64,000 nt of DNA from Branchiostoma belcheri (lineage: Eukaryota > Chordata > Leptocardii > Amphioxiformes > Branchiostomatidae), in the NCBI RefSeq assembly GCF_001625305.1, contig NW_017804098.1:801593-865592 (forward strand). Direction: 5' to 3'. Position numbers and translations under genes: made by a program. The notes below the pieces were generated by a model. That model was given only the letters and a program-made list of their open reading frames with translations, was not told the DNA's origin and ran no database searches. Shown here piece after piece: positions 39,040 through 51,019 of the stretch; the stretch's first letter is position 1, and every line of letters begins with the position of its first letter.

Positions 39040-42000
39040 GTCCCTTGTTGTAGTCCGTATGTTCAGATGAGTGGACACTTTTGGGCTTGTGACCTAACGC
39101 CGAAAACACGGGCCCGCCGGGGTGGGTGGGACCTTACGCTGCCAAGCTGCCGTGATCCGAGCCCACAAGAATCACCAAAACACTGACGTTCTTCGCCGAT
39201 CGTGTCAAACCGAAGATTATCAAATTCACAAGGAATAGACTGGACCACGACGCCACGATCAACAGCCAATAGTTTCACCTAAAACGTCTGCGAGTCAGAT
39301 ATTTTGACGCGTACGCCTCTTGCGGGTCGGGAACTGGAAGTGGTACCAGTTGCCACAACTGCTGGCTACATGTACGGCTCTAGGTGCCTGTTGATTGGTT
39401 ACCGCTGACAAATGACATCACCAGTACAGCCATTGGGCATTTCGGCGCCTTTGATCCTCCCCGACCAATGGGTAGCACGGATTCGCATCACTTATTAGTG
39501 GCTGAGTCAACGTGATCTGACTAATATGTATGATAATTGTCGACGTTTTGGTGTTTTTCGTAGATCTGAGAGGTGAATAGAAGCAAGCCACTGTTACTAA
39601 TAACGTTAACAAACAGACGCTACCAGATAGTACCAGTAACCATTATTTTTCTAACGGCTTTCCTGAGTCACGCTAACTTCCATAATTTTAAAAATCAACA
39701 AACGCCACGTCCATGATCAATGTAACATTTAGGATTTTAACTGTTAGCGTATAGAATTACGTCAGGACTACAAACACAAGCAGCTCACAGTCTACGGTTT
39801 GCGACACGGGTCGTCACGCAATACATTAATAGATTAATATTACATCACCCTTGTTTGGTGACAGTCACGACGTTTGAACAAAAACAGGTCCTGACAAGCT
39901 CAACAAAAAGCTATGACGTGTCTTGCACACCAGACAGCCGGCGGTCATTGTTTCTAACATAGCAGACCCTGTGAAATGAAATCCGTTGATTTTACAACCT
40001 AACTTTAACAATATTTTGTTGGTAATGAAGTGCTATTTCAATTTCGCTAGACCCTCCTTGCCGTTGTGACTTCATTTTGCCTACATCATTATATAATTTT
40101 TTCGGCCGGAGGGAGATCCGACGCGCGGTCGGGCTGGTACCTCGGGCGATACGGAATACACCGTGTTGTATTCTATATAGAACATGCCTAATGCCTGGCA
40201 ACTGAGGAGTAGTGGTAAGACCAGATGAGCACAGCTTTTCCTTTATAATAAAACTATTTCTTCAGAGAGGTCATTCATATCTTTGTGTGTGTCTGCTTGG
40301 GAGGGCACACCAAGTTGTTCACAGTAATAGTACTACTAGTAACACGTAACGTTACATGATTATATAAGTCCGCTGAGTCGCCGTCATAGTTTCAACCCAA
40401 AACAAGTATGTTATATGTTTCCTCTCTCTTTTTTTAGGTCACGGAGGTACCACAAGCAGACGTCTCTGTTGTTGCACCTCCCACTACCACGCCCACAGTG
40501 TTAACCACAACTCTGAGGACAGGTAGTTTGTAACGCTGCTGTCGTGTGCTCAGGCCATGTGCGGACGTCTAATACTTCCTCCCTCTGCAAATGGTCCGCC
40601 CTAAATTCAAACAGGTGGTTGACCGTAGGCTAATTTTAGGTCCTTACAAATGTACATGGGACTCAATCAGGCAACACTGAGAACGTTGGCAGCGACCTAA
40701 CGGTTATTTAAACGGTCACAGGGGGACGTTTCATGATGTAATGTTTTGGTGTTGACTTTCAGACAAACGGGTCAACGCCAAGAGTAACGGTAAAGCGTGT
40801 CAAAGACGACATCAGCACTCCATCTATTCATGAGGCGGGCGTCTTTTGAAATGCTCGAGAGGAAACGGAAACAGCGAACCTCGCAACCTGAAAACAAAGC
40901 AGCAGAAAACATGTACACAGCCGCTGCTCGGATTTAGTTCCATTATACAATGACCCTGGCCTTGTGAGGCACGCGATCGGAATGAGAACACAACGTTCAT
41001 ACGGAACGTTACACCATCCCCACGCCGCGCACCAAGTGGTCCCCCTGGCGGCACCTGACTTACCTTTCAACCCTTTCAGTAACACCCAGGGTAACACCGG
41101 TTCAGGGGAAAATACCGTCGCAGAATGTAAATATTTGTATCCGGAAGGCAGCACGGGTCACCCTACATGGCCAGGATATCTGTGAATACCCCACAGCATT
41201 GTCTTGTGCAACGCCGTTTTGGCTTACATTAGGCAAGGAGACCCAGAAAAAGGACGCGGATGTCGGTCCGTGCCGCGCTATTTAGGACCATTTAGATCAT
41301 GTCAGACCAAGCGTAAGCTCGACACACTGTCCCAGATCAAAAGAACGGGCGCGCGGCAACAAATTGTCTTGTCTACCTGGTGGTCTTCTTCCTTACAGGA
41401 GGTCTTTCTTATTCTGATCTTGGTTGTGTTTTTAGTTTGTCTACAGTGCGTCTGTTCCCGCAGCACCTGTAATGACCCTCCTTGTATTTTCGCAATGGGT
41501 CCGAAATTTTTACCCAGTCTTCATTTTTATATATTTTACCCAGTCTTTGATTTAAATGCTGTATAATCCATATATAGTGTACCTATACCATGACAAGTGA
41601 CAACTACCTTGCCTTTTTATGATACAAAGGCAAATTCTGTATGGAATTACCGAATTCAAAGCTTTTTTGTCAGTACCTCTAAGGAGGCCACGATCAATGT
41701 CGGAAAATTGCCTTATGCTTTTTGTCAATTACACCCCTTCAGGGAGGTCAAACGGCAGACAACATGCCCTCCTCCTCGTGTGAAATAATGGACCCCAAAA
41801 TTAGCTCCTTTATTCTGACCTACATGTCAAAGACAACTTCCGCAAATGTGGGAAGTCCTGTCACCTGGTATCTCCTCCCCCCGTTATCACCGGGCAGAAT
41901 TTTCCCACGAATTCCCCACGAACTGTTGTCCCAGTGGAGGCGGGCGGCGAGATGCGGTAATCGGTATGTATGAGTATCACCTTTGTGTGGAGATGACATA

Positions 42001-44740
42001 CTTCACACCGTAGCGCGCCCTATTGTTGTCGGCCCGATTAGCATGAAGGCGATGAGAGATTCCCGCGGAGAGGGACAGTAGTCCAAATGCGCGGAATCTG
42101 TAGTCGTGACTTTTCCCAGCATTGTCTTCACGGGCAAAATTCCACCACCCGTTCTTCTCTGAACATCTGATGAGCGCATCGTGAGGTCACGATGCGGGCA
42201 CTGCGTTTACTTCCATGGTTACAGAAGAAGAATAACTTAACCGTAGTGAAGACATGACATGACAAGATGTTGTACATGTACAGTATAGCGTTAGAAACCA
42301 TGTACTGATCGTTGACGAAATAATATCTGTTAGCAGATTTAATCAAGAGGAGAAGATCGCGACGTTTTGTTATTATGCTCTGTATTCTGACCATTCTTTT
42401 GGAACAAGGAGTCAACTTCTTGGTTGGAGGAATCCTTGTTCTTGGAGGTTACTGTACTATGGATACGAAGCTAACGTTATTATTGTTTCCTTGTAGACCT
42501 GCTTGCCCTATTAAAAGTGACAGAGCGACTTTCTACACGTCAGGTTCACTGGATTCTCAAAGTGATTTCTCGAAACAGACGGTGGATGTACTAGTCAACG
42601 GATATAAGGGTCGGCATGGGGATATTTCCTGACAATGGATTCGTTTTTAATGTCAATGAATAGACGGGAAAATGGGATGATAAATACATAAATCATAAAC
42701 TTATGATAAAGTAAACAAGACGGGACCTCCCCTCTTTCCAGCAGTTTTCTGAAGTGACAGTTCTCAGATAAATGTTAAACCAAGGGATTTTTAACCTCGA
42801 CCTCGTTGGTTTAATCATAATCAAGGAGCGAGGTTTAACACAGTGAATTTTCGTCTAGAAATTTTAATTTGCACACATTTTAAGACCAAGGTTAGGAGCT
42901 TCTATCAAAAGACACGGTACATCTAGTGACAGAATGGTGGCGGTTCCTGGTGGAGGAGAACATCCTTGGTGACGGAGTCTGCACAAAAAGGATGTCCTGG
43001 CGCCGGTTTTTCCTTGCGTCACTGCACGAACTATTGACTCTAGATTACCCGTAACAAATTAGCATTACTGGCTTGTGTCAGAAGAAGCCTAGGAAATCTA
43101 TTTGTCAGATTCCCAGACGGCACCATGCATTGACTGAACCGGACCCCTCAACAACAGCCCAAAGCACAAGAACCTCACGTGGTGAAGTACATGCTTTCTG
43201 ATCGGTACCGCCACTTCTCATTTACATCTCCGAAGAGAGGAAACACATTGATTTCCATGACTACCATAGACGAACTGCAAATATGTGTTTTGGACAACTT
43301 TTTGGCGATACAATATCCATTCATCATCATATTTCATCTCTTTTTGCAACGGAAAAAAAAGAACTCAATGAGAAAAAGAGTAACAAGTTCCAAACAGGAT
43401 GGAAATTGATAAATAATGTCGAGGTATTGTCCCGCCTAACCTCGCCCCTTGTTAGGTTGAGTGGATGACCTTTGGGCTTACGTAGAACTGACGTGACGTG
43501 ACCCGAGGACGGAAGGGTTTGTGACGCCAGTGGCAAATTGAAATCACACGTAGTAATCATCGCCTTTTCCGGAAAAGTGATTTGGGCTGTCGCTAAAGGT
43601 TGTCGCTAAAGGTTGATCGCTAAAACCATTTTCTAAACCTCAGAACAATTAGTTCTGTGTCCTCTTGACAGCCCCTGTCTTGCATGAGCACCCCGCTATC
43701 CGTGGAAGAACCCCACAGAAGAGAGGCGGATGTACCTGGAGGCGCACAGTTTGTCCATCTCATGGTCTGTCAGACTCCATTTGGAAGTTTTGATAAGTTG
43801 CCATGAAGACCATCCGGACAGACTGTTCAGTGGCACGAATCAATGCACGGTATAGAATCAATGTCGTCATGCTGCTCTGATGAGAGGATCGGTCAATTTC
43901 AGGTCAAATGCTTTCGACTCATCGAAGGTTGGTATGTATGACGTTTTGGGGCACAACTTTGTACGCATACCCGTTTTCCTGCAAGCTTCTAGGATGTGAC
44001 TCCATATTCTGCAACGGAACAGTGTTTTCTCGCGAAAGAACAAGTGCAGAAGTTTATTTTGTTACACAGTCTCAAGTCTGTACAAATAACGTGCTACGTA
44101 CCTGGAAGTTTATTGCACTTCACGAATGACGCCTCACGCACAGAAAAGGGCATGCCCTTAATCTCCAAGCAGATCTTTTGGTGGCCAAAAAAGATAGTAT
44201 CCAACACGCGGACAGTATCCAGCCGGCCGACAGTATCCAACCGGCCACCGAAGGCCGGCTGTCAGAAAAAAACGGGGCATAGAAAAAGGTCACAATCTTC
44301 CCATTCAACCTTTGCTTGGAGAGTACATGCCCTAGCCTCTCAAGAGCGGGTCGTTGCGGGGATGAGGTGCTTTTCCTATTGTAATCTAATGTTAAATAAC
44401 AAAGTTTAAAATTTTCTCATGATTTTCTCGTAACAGGTGACCTCAGCGTCTGGAATACGCCCGAGCTGAGTGTGTCATGAAGAAAACTGGGAATATTAAA
44501 CCCAGGAAGACGCTCCACGCCCGGTTTAGGTGGTAACTTGTAAACATCGTCCTAGATACTCTTCAGATGAACCTCCTTGAGGTGAAATGGAGCAAGAACA
44601 TAGAATTTTGAAATAACTTGCGACAACTGTTCCCAAAGGGCTGATGTTGTACTTTGTCAAGCAACCGCTGTGAGCGCTGCTTCGTGGTCCAGTGAATGTA
44701 TGTTGCAGTTACATCTAATCTTTTAAGAAGAACTTTATAG
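39040..44740. other. Intergenic region between RHOU and the RUN-domain gene
   Basis: CpG content is clearly higher here than in 1-36 kb, most so just upstream of the RHOU start (39040-39500). CCAAT boxes occur there at 39266 and, in inverted form, near 39390. Elsewhere I see small tandem repeats: GTCGCTAAAGGTT units at 43590-43625 and GACAGTATCCA units at 44190-44235. Several open frames exceed 100 codons (for example 41204-41566), but none has a domain and the CpG-rich composition makes long chance frames likely. No gene is supported. Confidence 0.5.
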
Positions 44741-44744
44741 CACT

Positions 44745-46110
44745 GCATTTGCATATGATACGATGTATTGCAACAACAAAGTAGAATAAGACTTAATAAA
44801 TAAGACCTAATAAATCCTAATTACTCAAACAACAAGGGCTACCACAAGTTTATCGTTGATATCGTGTTACAATCGAGTGGGGTTTATATAACAATCATGG
44901 TAACAACTGTCATTGAATGATGAACGTTGCATTCATCTATTTATCATCATGATTAACGTGCACTTGCATATGATACGATGTATTGCAACAAGTAATGAAC
45001 AACATAGAAACAAAGTAGAATAAGACTTAACTAGAGTCCCACAATCTCATACCTTCGCCAAATGATGTTAATCTTTATGACTGACAAAGATGATTCCTTC
45101 TGATTATGCAAATAAAATCTTCATTTGTATTATATTTATATTATAATATTGTATTATAATATTGTATTATATAGTTGATCATATTCTCCATCAAAAGACA
45201 GCCTTATCTTAGCAAAGAAAGCCATTCTATCATTTCCTCATAAATTATGCAAATGAGGTCCTTATTTGAATAAGTTATGTTTAATGATGTTCACCTTCAC
45301 TTAACTTTCAAATACCCCAAGTATGAAATTCCAGGCAGTTAGCATTATGGAATTATAACATTTTCTCATTAATTATGCAAATTAGGTGTTAATTTACATA
45401 ATCAATATCTGCCTGTGTTTCTCTCGTTCTCAATTACATATGTCACAAGCTTGAATAGTCCTATACTGTAATGCACCTGAGTTATAGAAATTCCCCATTA
45501 ATTATGCAAATTAGATCCAGATTTGCATAATTGTCGCATAATTATGTCAAGCGTCACTTGAGCTACCTACATACCAAAAATCACGACGATCTGTCCACCG
45601 GTTCTTGAGTAAACCTCTTTTAAATATTTTCAAGCAGATAGCCCTGCAGTTCCTGAGCAAGCCGCTAGGGGGCCCAAACTCGTGTCACTTCTTCCCCAGC
45701 ATGAGACCTACCTACCATCCAAATTTCATGACCCTAGCATGATCATGAGATATCAAAACCGGAAGTTTAGCTGCAGTACCATAACAAGCCGCTAGGGGGT
45801 CCAAAATCTAATCATTTCCAGGTCTCATCAAGACCTACCCACCTACCAAATATCAAGATAATCCATCTAAGCTTTCTCGAGTTATGCTGTTGACAGACAG
45901 ACACACAGACACACGGCCAGGAAAACATAACCTTCTTGCCGAAGGTAATAAATAAGACCTAATAAATCCTAATTACTCAAACAACAAGGGCTAGCACAAG
46001 TTTATCGTTGATATCGTGTTACAATCGAGTGGGGTTTATATAACAATCATGGTCATTGAATGATGAACGTTGCATTCATCTATTTATCATCATGATTAAC
46101 GTGCACTCAG
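44745..46110. repeat. Local tandem duplication split by an inserted element
   Basis: The order is A (44745-44796), B (about 44797-44963), A' (about 44961-45030), insert (45031-45945), B' (45946-46108). A and A' share TTGCATATGATACGATGTAT and the following TTGCAACA. B and B' share about 160 bases from TAAATAAGACCTAATAAATC to TTAACGTGCACT. They differ by a short deletion in B' (after CAATCATGGT) and by scattered substitutions. The simplest reading is a roughly 215-bp tandem duplication followed by insertion of an element at the internal A'/B' boundary. Confidence 0.8.
45031..45945. mobile_element. 915-bp non-coding repeat element with internal ~130-bp repeats
   Basis: The boundaries are set by the uninterrupted A-B junction near 44796. 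The ends carry TACCTTCGCCAA (near 45050) and, inverted at the right end, TACCTTCGGCAA, an 11/12 terminal match. A TAA is shared at both edges. Internally, ATTATGCAAAT blocks recur at 45106, 45247, 45375 and 45504, and CAAGCCGCTAGGGGG recurs at about 45659 and 45785, giving a period of roughly 126-140 bases. Near the right end there is an ACAGACACACAG-type run followed by the mini-hairpin ACCTTCTTGCCGAAGGT. It has no open frame of note, so it is non-autonomous. Superfamily not assigned. Confidence 0.65.
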
Positions 46111-46605
46111 AGTAATTTGTCCTCGTATTTAGCACTCCTAGGTGTATTCCTTACCGGAACAGCTAGCTATTGTCTTGCAATCATTGAAGAAGCAGAGGAA
46201 GCAAACAGGTGGTGGCTTTTACAACAGAAGCGCTATCTTGCGGTATATTAGTTGCACTGCATCTTAGTGGGCACAACGCTAAGTCGCTAAGTGTAAAAGA
46301 ACCCGACCAAAATTATCTTTTTTTAACGCAACGTGAATTCCGATGCTTACTTTGGTGACACTTCATGTCAGCTGGAACTATTGGTGCGTGTTTTTTGGGG
46401 GAAAGATTGGATAAGTCTAATGAGCTTTTAGAATCGATGTCGTTATGCGGTAAGGTTAGACCGAATCGACAGGAGCAGAATAATTGGCTAGTTTCAGTCA
46501 TGACACAATGGGACGGTAAAGGGGGCAAAGGGGCGTTATCGGTCGGTCGGACAGGTCCTGCAGGTTCTGTCTGAAATATTGTGCAGAAAGCCGGACAACA
46601 GCGCC

Positions 46606-48000
46606 ATGCAGAACGGTTGTAAGACATCGGACCGAAGCTGGTGCAAAATGGCAATCAGTGATCCCCTTTTAAGGGAGTTGCAGTCGATCCTGAAGAAGCT
46701 GAAGGAAGAGCCCCAGCCCATCACCGACTACGGTGTGTTATTGAAGCCTCTGTGTGAAACACTGGAGAGGATATTGAGGAAAGGCCTGAAGCAGCCAGGG
46801 TCCCTGTTTGGCATCAACAAAAGAGATTACTGGTCATGGATGGAGTCAACCCCAAACTACGTGTGCAATGACAAGTACAATCCTTTCCTGAACCGGGCCA
46901 TAGATCTAACGAAGTCGTCTCCCAAGTTACGTTCTTTGCAAGGAAGAGGCAGGTGCTTCATCAGACTTGCACTGGCCAAGAAAATCGTGAGCGTCCCTGT
47001 AGAACATCTGCTCAGAAATGCAAGACTAACAGAGTACTGGTACGATGCTGGCCTGTCTATCATTGCTAACCCACCGCTAGCAGAAACCTTCATGTCTTTG
47101 TTGTTTGCCTTGACTGACATTAACTTTGAACTTGATGTGAAGAATGCCAGTTTCCTTGATGAGTCCTGGGTCATCCCTGTGTACAAGAGACTGGAACTGG
47201 TGCCATGTAGCAGTCTAGGGATGACCATTAGATATCTGGATAACAGAATTTTTGTGGTGAAAGTGGATGAGAATGGAGTTGCTGGAGAAGACAACAAGAT
47301 CGAACCAGGAGACATTGTGGACGAACTCTACCAAGAAAGTCTGTACGGCTGTAAGCAGGGGAAGGTGAACAGTCTGCTGCGGGAGCATCAGGGCTGGCCT
47401 GTGTACATATCTGTCATCAAATGTAGGCTTCCTGATGGAACCATCTATCCACCACTGGTGAGCAAGATAAGGAAGCTCAAGGAAGAGCTCAAGGAATTTG
47501 AAATCAAGGAGCTGAACAAGAAAGGCCCAGCTCCTATGCCAGCACATGCTCTCCTACCCCAGGATTATCCAGAACAAGCTCCAGTACATGACCCAGAAGG
47601 AAAAGCAGAGTTTAATGCAAAATATGTAGGGCAGGTGTCCACCGGGAGATATGGTGATGTTGCAGAAATAGAGGGCGCTGTAGAGAAAGCCATACAGCAA
47701 AACAAACAGCAAGAGATAACTGAGAATAAGGAGGTTCATGTTGAGCTGACAGAGACAGAGGTCATCATCACCGACTTAAAAACTAGCAATGAACTGTCCA
47801 AACATTCCTACACTGAGATCTCCTCCTGTGGCAGACGTTCCGACATGACAAAGTACTTTGCCTTCATTGCTGGGGACACACAGTGCAGCGTGTCCAGAAA
47901 TTTCACTGCCTTCGTGTTTGAGGCTGAATCTGCTGATGAGTCTAAAATCATCCTATGCAGTATAGCACAAGGCTTTGGAAGAACATCCTGGTTTGTCTAA
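46606..48000 (+). CDS. RUN / PDZ-like / PTB domain adaptor protein, single exon (464 aa)
   Basis: An uninterrupted reading frame. I place the start at the first ATG (46606, context GCGCCATGC). A second in-frame ATG at 46648 is possible. Residues 15-190 look like a RUN domain: GSLFGINKRDYW near 65-76 and LQGRGRCFIRLALAKK near 111-126 are typical. Residues 196-272 resemble a PDZ fold (SLGMTIRY, IFVVKVDENGVAG, IEPGDIV). Residues 285-305 are charged and helical, perhaps a short coiled coil. Residues 336-462 form a PTB/PID domain (FNAKYVGQVSTGRYG, YFAFIAGD, TAFVFEAESADESK). RUN domains usually bind small GTPases or motors and PTB domains bind NPxY-type tails, so a membrane-trafficking adaptor is the likely role (inference). 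The C-terminal residues WFV could be a class II PDZ ligand. Absence of introns suggests retroposition or intron loss. I know no named orthologue. Confidence 0.85.
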   Translation: MQNGCKTSDRSWCKMAISDPLLRELQSILKKLKEEPQPITDYGVLLKPLCETLERILRKGLKQPGSLFGINKRDYWSWMESTPNYVCNDKYNPFLNRAIDLTKSSPKLRSLQGRGRCFIRLALAKKIVSVPVEHLLRNARLTEYWYDAGLSIIANPPLAETFMSLLFALTDINFELDVKNASFLDESWVIPVYKRLELVPCSSLGMTIRYLDNRIFVVKVDENGVAGEDNKIEPGDIVDELYQESLYGCKQGKVNSLLREHQGWPVYISVIKCRLPDGTIYPPLVSKIRKLKEELKEFEIKELNKKGPAPMPAHALLPQDYPEQAPVHDPEGKAEFNAKYVGQVSTGRYGDVAEIEGAVEKAIQQNKQQEITENKEVHVELTETEVIITDLKTSNELSKHSYTEISSCGRRSDMTKYFAFIAGDTQCSVSRNFTAFVFEAESADESKIILCSIAQGFGRTSWFV

Positions 48001-51000
48001 GAACTGATGAGGTCTCTTATTGGCTGGCATAACCATGACAGGGTGGAAAAGCCCAGATAGAAGTAAACTAGCTACTGCTACATATACCGCAATTATAGTA
48101 TTAACGAAGTTACCTAAGTAAGAGTGAGGTAGACTTTTGACAGTCACACAAATATAAACCTTGGCCTTGACAACATTGAACGTTCACGCTTTAATGACAA
48201 TGATGACAAGTGGACAACTAACCGTCACAAATTCTCACAATTCAAGAACCATTGTGACAATGCTGCTGACACACCAAAGTTTTTCTTGACTGTTAAATAC
48301 ACTAAACCAGTGTAACGTTTATGTATGTATAGAGGTAAGTAACAATACTCCATCGTTACCTTCAGCGTAAAAATATACAGCAATACAAGTTCCTAACTCA
48401 TTCTAACTTGGCAGTGTATGACAGAATATGAAATTGTAGAATTCTCAGGTTCCTTTGGTGTCTTATTGCTTGGCACAAATATATGTTTGTTGTAAATTTG
48501 ATGCATGTACATTTATGAATACAGTGTTGTTACATGTTGTTCAGGGTGAAAGAGGTGACAGGCATTGGGAATGGAATCTCATTTCATATTAATGTTAAAA
48601 TGTGATTTGATATTAATGTTGATGCATTGCCAGCCACAGCATGTCAAAATACAACCAAACTACTGTGATATTGTGGTATGGGAGAGCAGCCCATAATGCT
48701 TTTTATTTGTATTCAAAACCAGTATCTTAGTGGAAATCCCTATTTTGTGTATTGGTTTTGTAGAATGTCATTTATCTTTGTAACCTTGTTGTTAATATTT
48801 TATGTGGGGTTCTGTGCCCCATTGACATTGTTACATTGGGGATTGGCCACTTATGTTATGGGTGCAGAATCCAACATCGACATCGACAGCAAAATGGAAT
48901 TTTTCCATGCGGATGAAAGATTTTTATGATTTTCTTCAAACTTATTTCATGGAAACCAGTTTTATAGAAAAAAAATCAACTTCTTTAGTTTGGTCCAATC
49001 TTCAAATTATTGTGTTATAAGAGATATTGGTTTGTCCCTTAATTATCCTGAGTGCTGAAAAAATCGATATCATTAGGCTCATGCCTGTATCATGGGACCT
49101 GATCAGTAACATGTATTGTGTTTCTGGAATTTTCATTAGCAGAGCTATGCAATTAGTTGATAGCCTGAGCATAGCCCTGTGTGGTAAAACCTTTGAGATG
49201 TTACCCCATGCAACATGCATATGAAATTTTATAGCAAAATTTAGAAAAAGAGCCATATAATTTGTGTTGCACTAGCTATAAATGAATGATGCCCTGGTCA
49301 TAGCCCAGGGGCAGATTGGCCATATAGTTATTGATTGGCCATATAGTTAAAGTTATCATGTTATTGATATTATGTGCAATTGTTATTGACCACAGGTCAC
49401 AGCCACCAAGTTTACATTTAGTAATGAACAGTATTGATATTACCGGTAGGTCTATTGTAATGCATGAACTTGTAATTTATTTTAGTTTCTGATGGTGCAG
49501 TGACTGCAGTCTGCTTTTCAACTTTCTACATTCGTTGACAATGTTGTATATGTAAGGAAATTGTATATTGGAAATTTCCACCTTTATAGAAGAGTTAGAC
49601 ACAGGATTGGTGACATGTTGAGGTATTGTTGGTGGTGGAATAAACTGTTACTAACTTTTCAATCTTCAAATATTAGTGCAAACTATTATAGTCAATGGTA
49701 CTAACACAACTGAATAAACCACTACAGCATGTGTAACATTACTAGTATGTGTATTGATATAGACTTTGGTTGATATTGATATGTGATCTTGATGATCTTC
49801 AGTTAAATGTTCTCCTCTTGCATACCGGTAATTTAAAAAAATCACTAAAGCAATGCATTGAAGGAGGTAACAATCAGGACTATAACTTATCACATACATG
49901 TAAATTGTTTTCTTTAATGACTGTGGTGAAGGTAGTACATTTGAATTATGTAGGGGTATGAATTAAATCCAGTATTGGCATTGATTAAAGAGCAGATAAA
50001 AAGTCATACTTTAAAAGTGTATACAAACAAGGTACTGTTCCCACAGCAACACATTAACCTACTATTCTGAAAGACCAAAGAATATATCTAGCTTCATCTA
50101 TTGACCCAAACCTACTAACCTACTTTGTGTGAATGGATGGGTTACAAAGGACAACAAGCCACACCTGTCTGGTTTCCTGTCTTTCTGGACAAAGTGAACA
50201 AAATCATTATTGTCAATTCATTGGTTTCTACTTACAGTGTCTGTATGGGCTGACTGAACAAAAGTACTGGAGTAGCAATAAGGAAAGGAAGAGGACATTG
50301 TGCCCTGAATAACTTGAAGCAGCCTTGCCTGTGTTTATGGAGAGTATCAAGTCACAGAAGCGCCAACTCAAGTCAAAGTGGATTCAGAGGGCTCATCTGA
50401 CTGTTTGTACTCAGGTGTCTGAATATAGATGTTGGCTTGTGTCCACCCATGTACATAAACAAAAAGACCAGGAAGGTGTCAGCCTGTGAGGTAGAAGGAA
50501 ATAGACGACCATGGAAAAACTGTTGGCACAACAAAAGCAACAGCACAAAACTGGCTTTAATCTATTTCATAGGATGATGGAGTCAGGTCAACACTTCTTA
50601 CTCCCACATCTTCCATAATATCTCTGTTTCTGTTACATCTCTTTTGGATATCTTTTTAACACAGTGCACAGGGAGCTAATCATAATAAATACTCATCTGA
50701 CCAAACATTTGCAGAAAGCGAAATATTGCTGACTGATGTTAAAGTAACTTGAGTTTGCAAGGGTGACATGATTTTGCTTTCTACAGCCTAACCCATTGAT
50801 ATTGTCATTCTCATAAAGTCAATAGTGTACTTACTTAGAGTTCATACCACAAAAAGATTCACATTGAGTTTCTTATATGAAACTTCTTGGCTACTAGTGA
50901 GTTAAAACAGGCACAAACACATCTAAAAACTGTTAACTTAAAAACAATAAATTGCATTGTCTTGTGCAAAGTCATGACGTGGTCCACACCTCTTCAACAC

Positions 51001-51019
51001 ATTAGCAGCTTGGTTCAAG
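48001..51019. other. 3' UTR of the RUN-PTB gene and intergenic spacer to ABHD12
   Basis: The two genes converge here. The first AATAAA on the plus strand after the stop is at 49639-49644, about 1.6 kb downstream, and is one candidate polyadenylation signal. A two-unit tandem repeat of GATTGGCCATATAGTTA lies at about 49314-49347. An 83-codon frame at 48678-48929 encodes a hydrophobic peptide but lies in this presumed UTR and has no known relative. No other gene is supported. Confidence 0.4.

Noticed and set aside
39040-39078. Longer N-terminus for RHOU
   Set aside because: The extension would begin at GTG. The ATG at 39039 gives the family-like MPPQ start and the expected length.
41204-41566. 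120-codon open frame in the CpG-rich spacer
   Set aside because: No domain. The higher GC content lowers stop density, so chance frames get longer here.
46579-46605. Longer N-terminus for the RUN-PTB protein
   Set aside because: The open frame upstream begins at a TTG, not ATG. The first true ATG is at 46606.
48678-48929. 83-codon hydrophobic open frame
   Set aside because: It lies in the presumed 3' UTR of the RUN-PTB gene with no independent gene signal or known relative.
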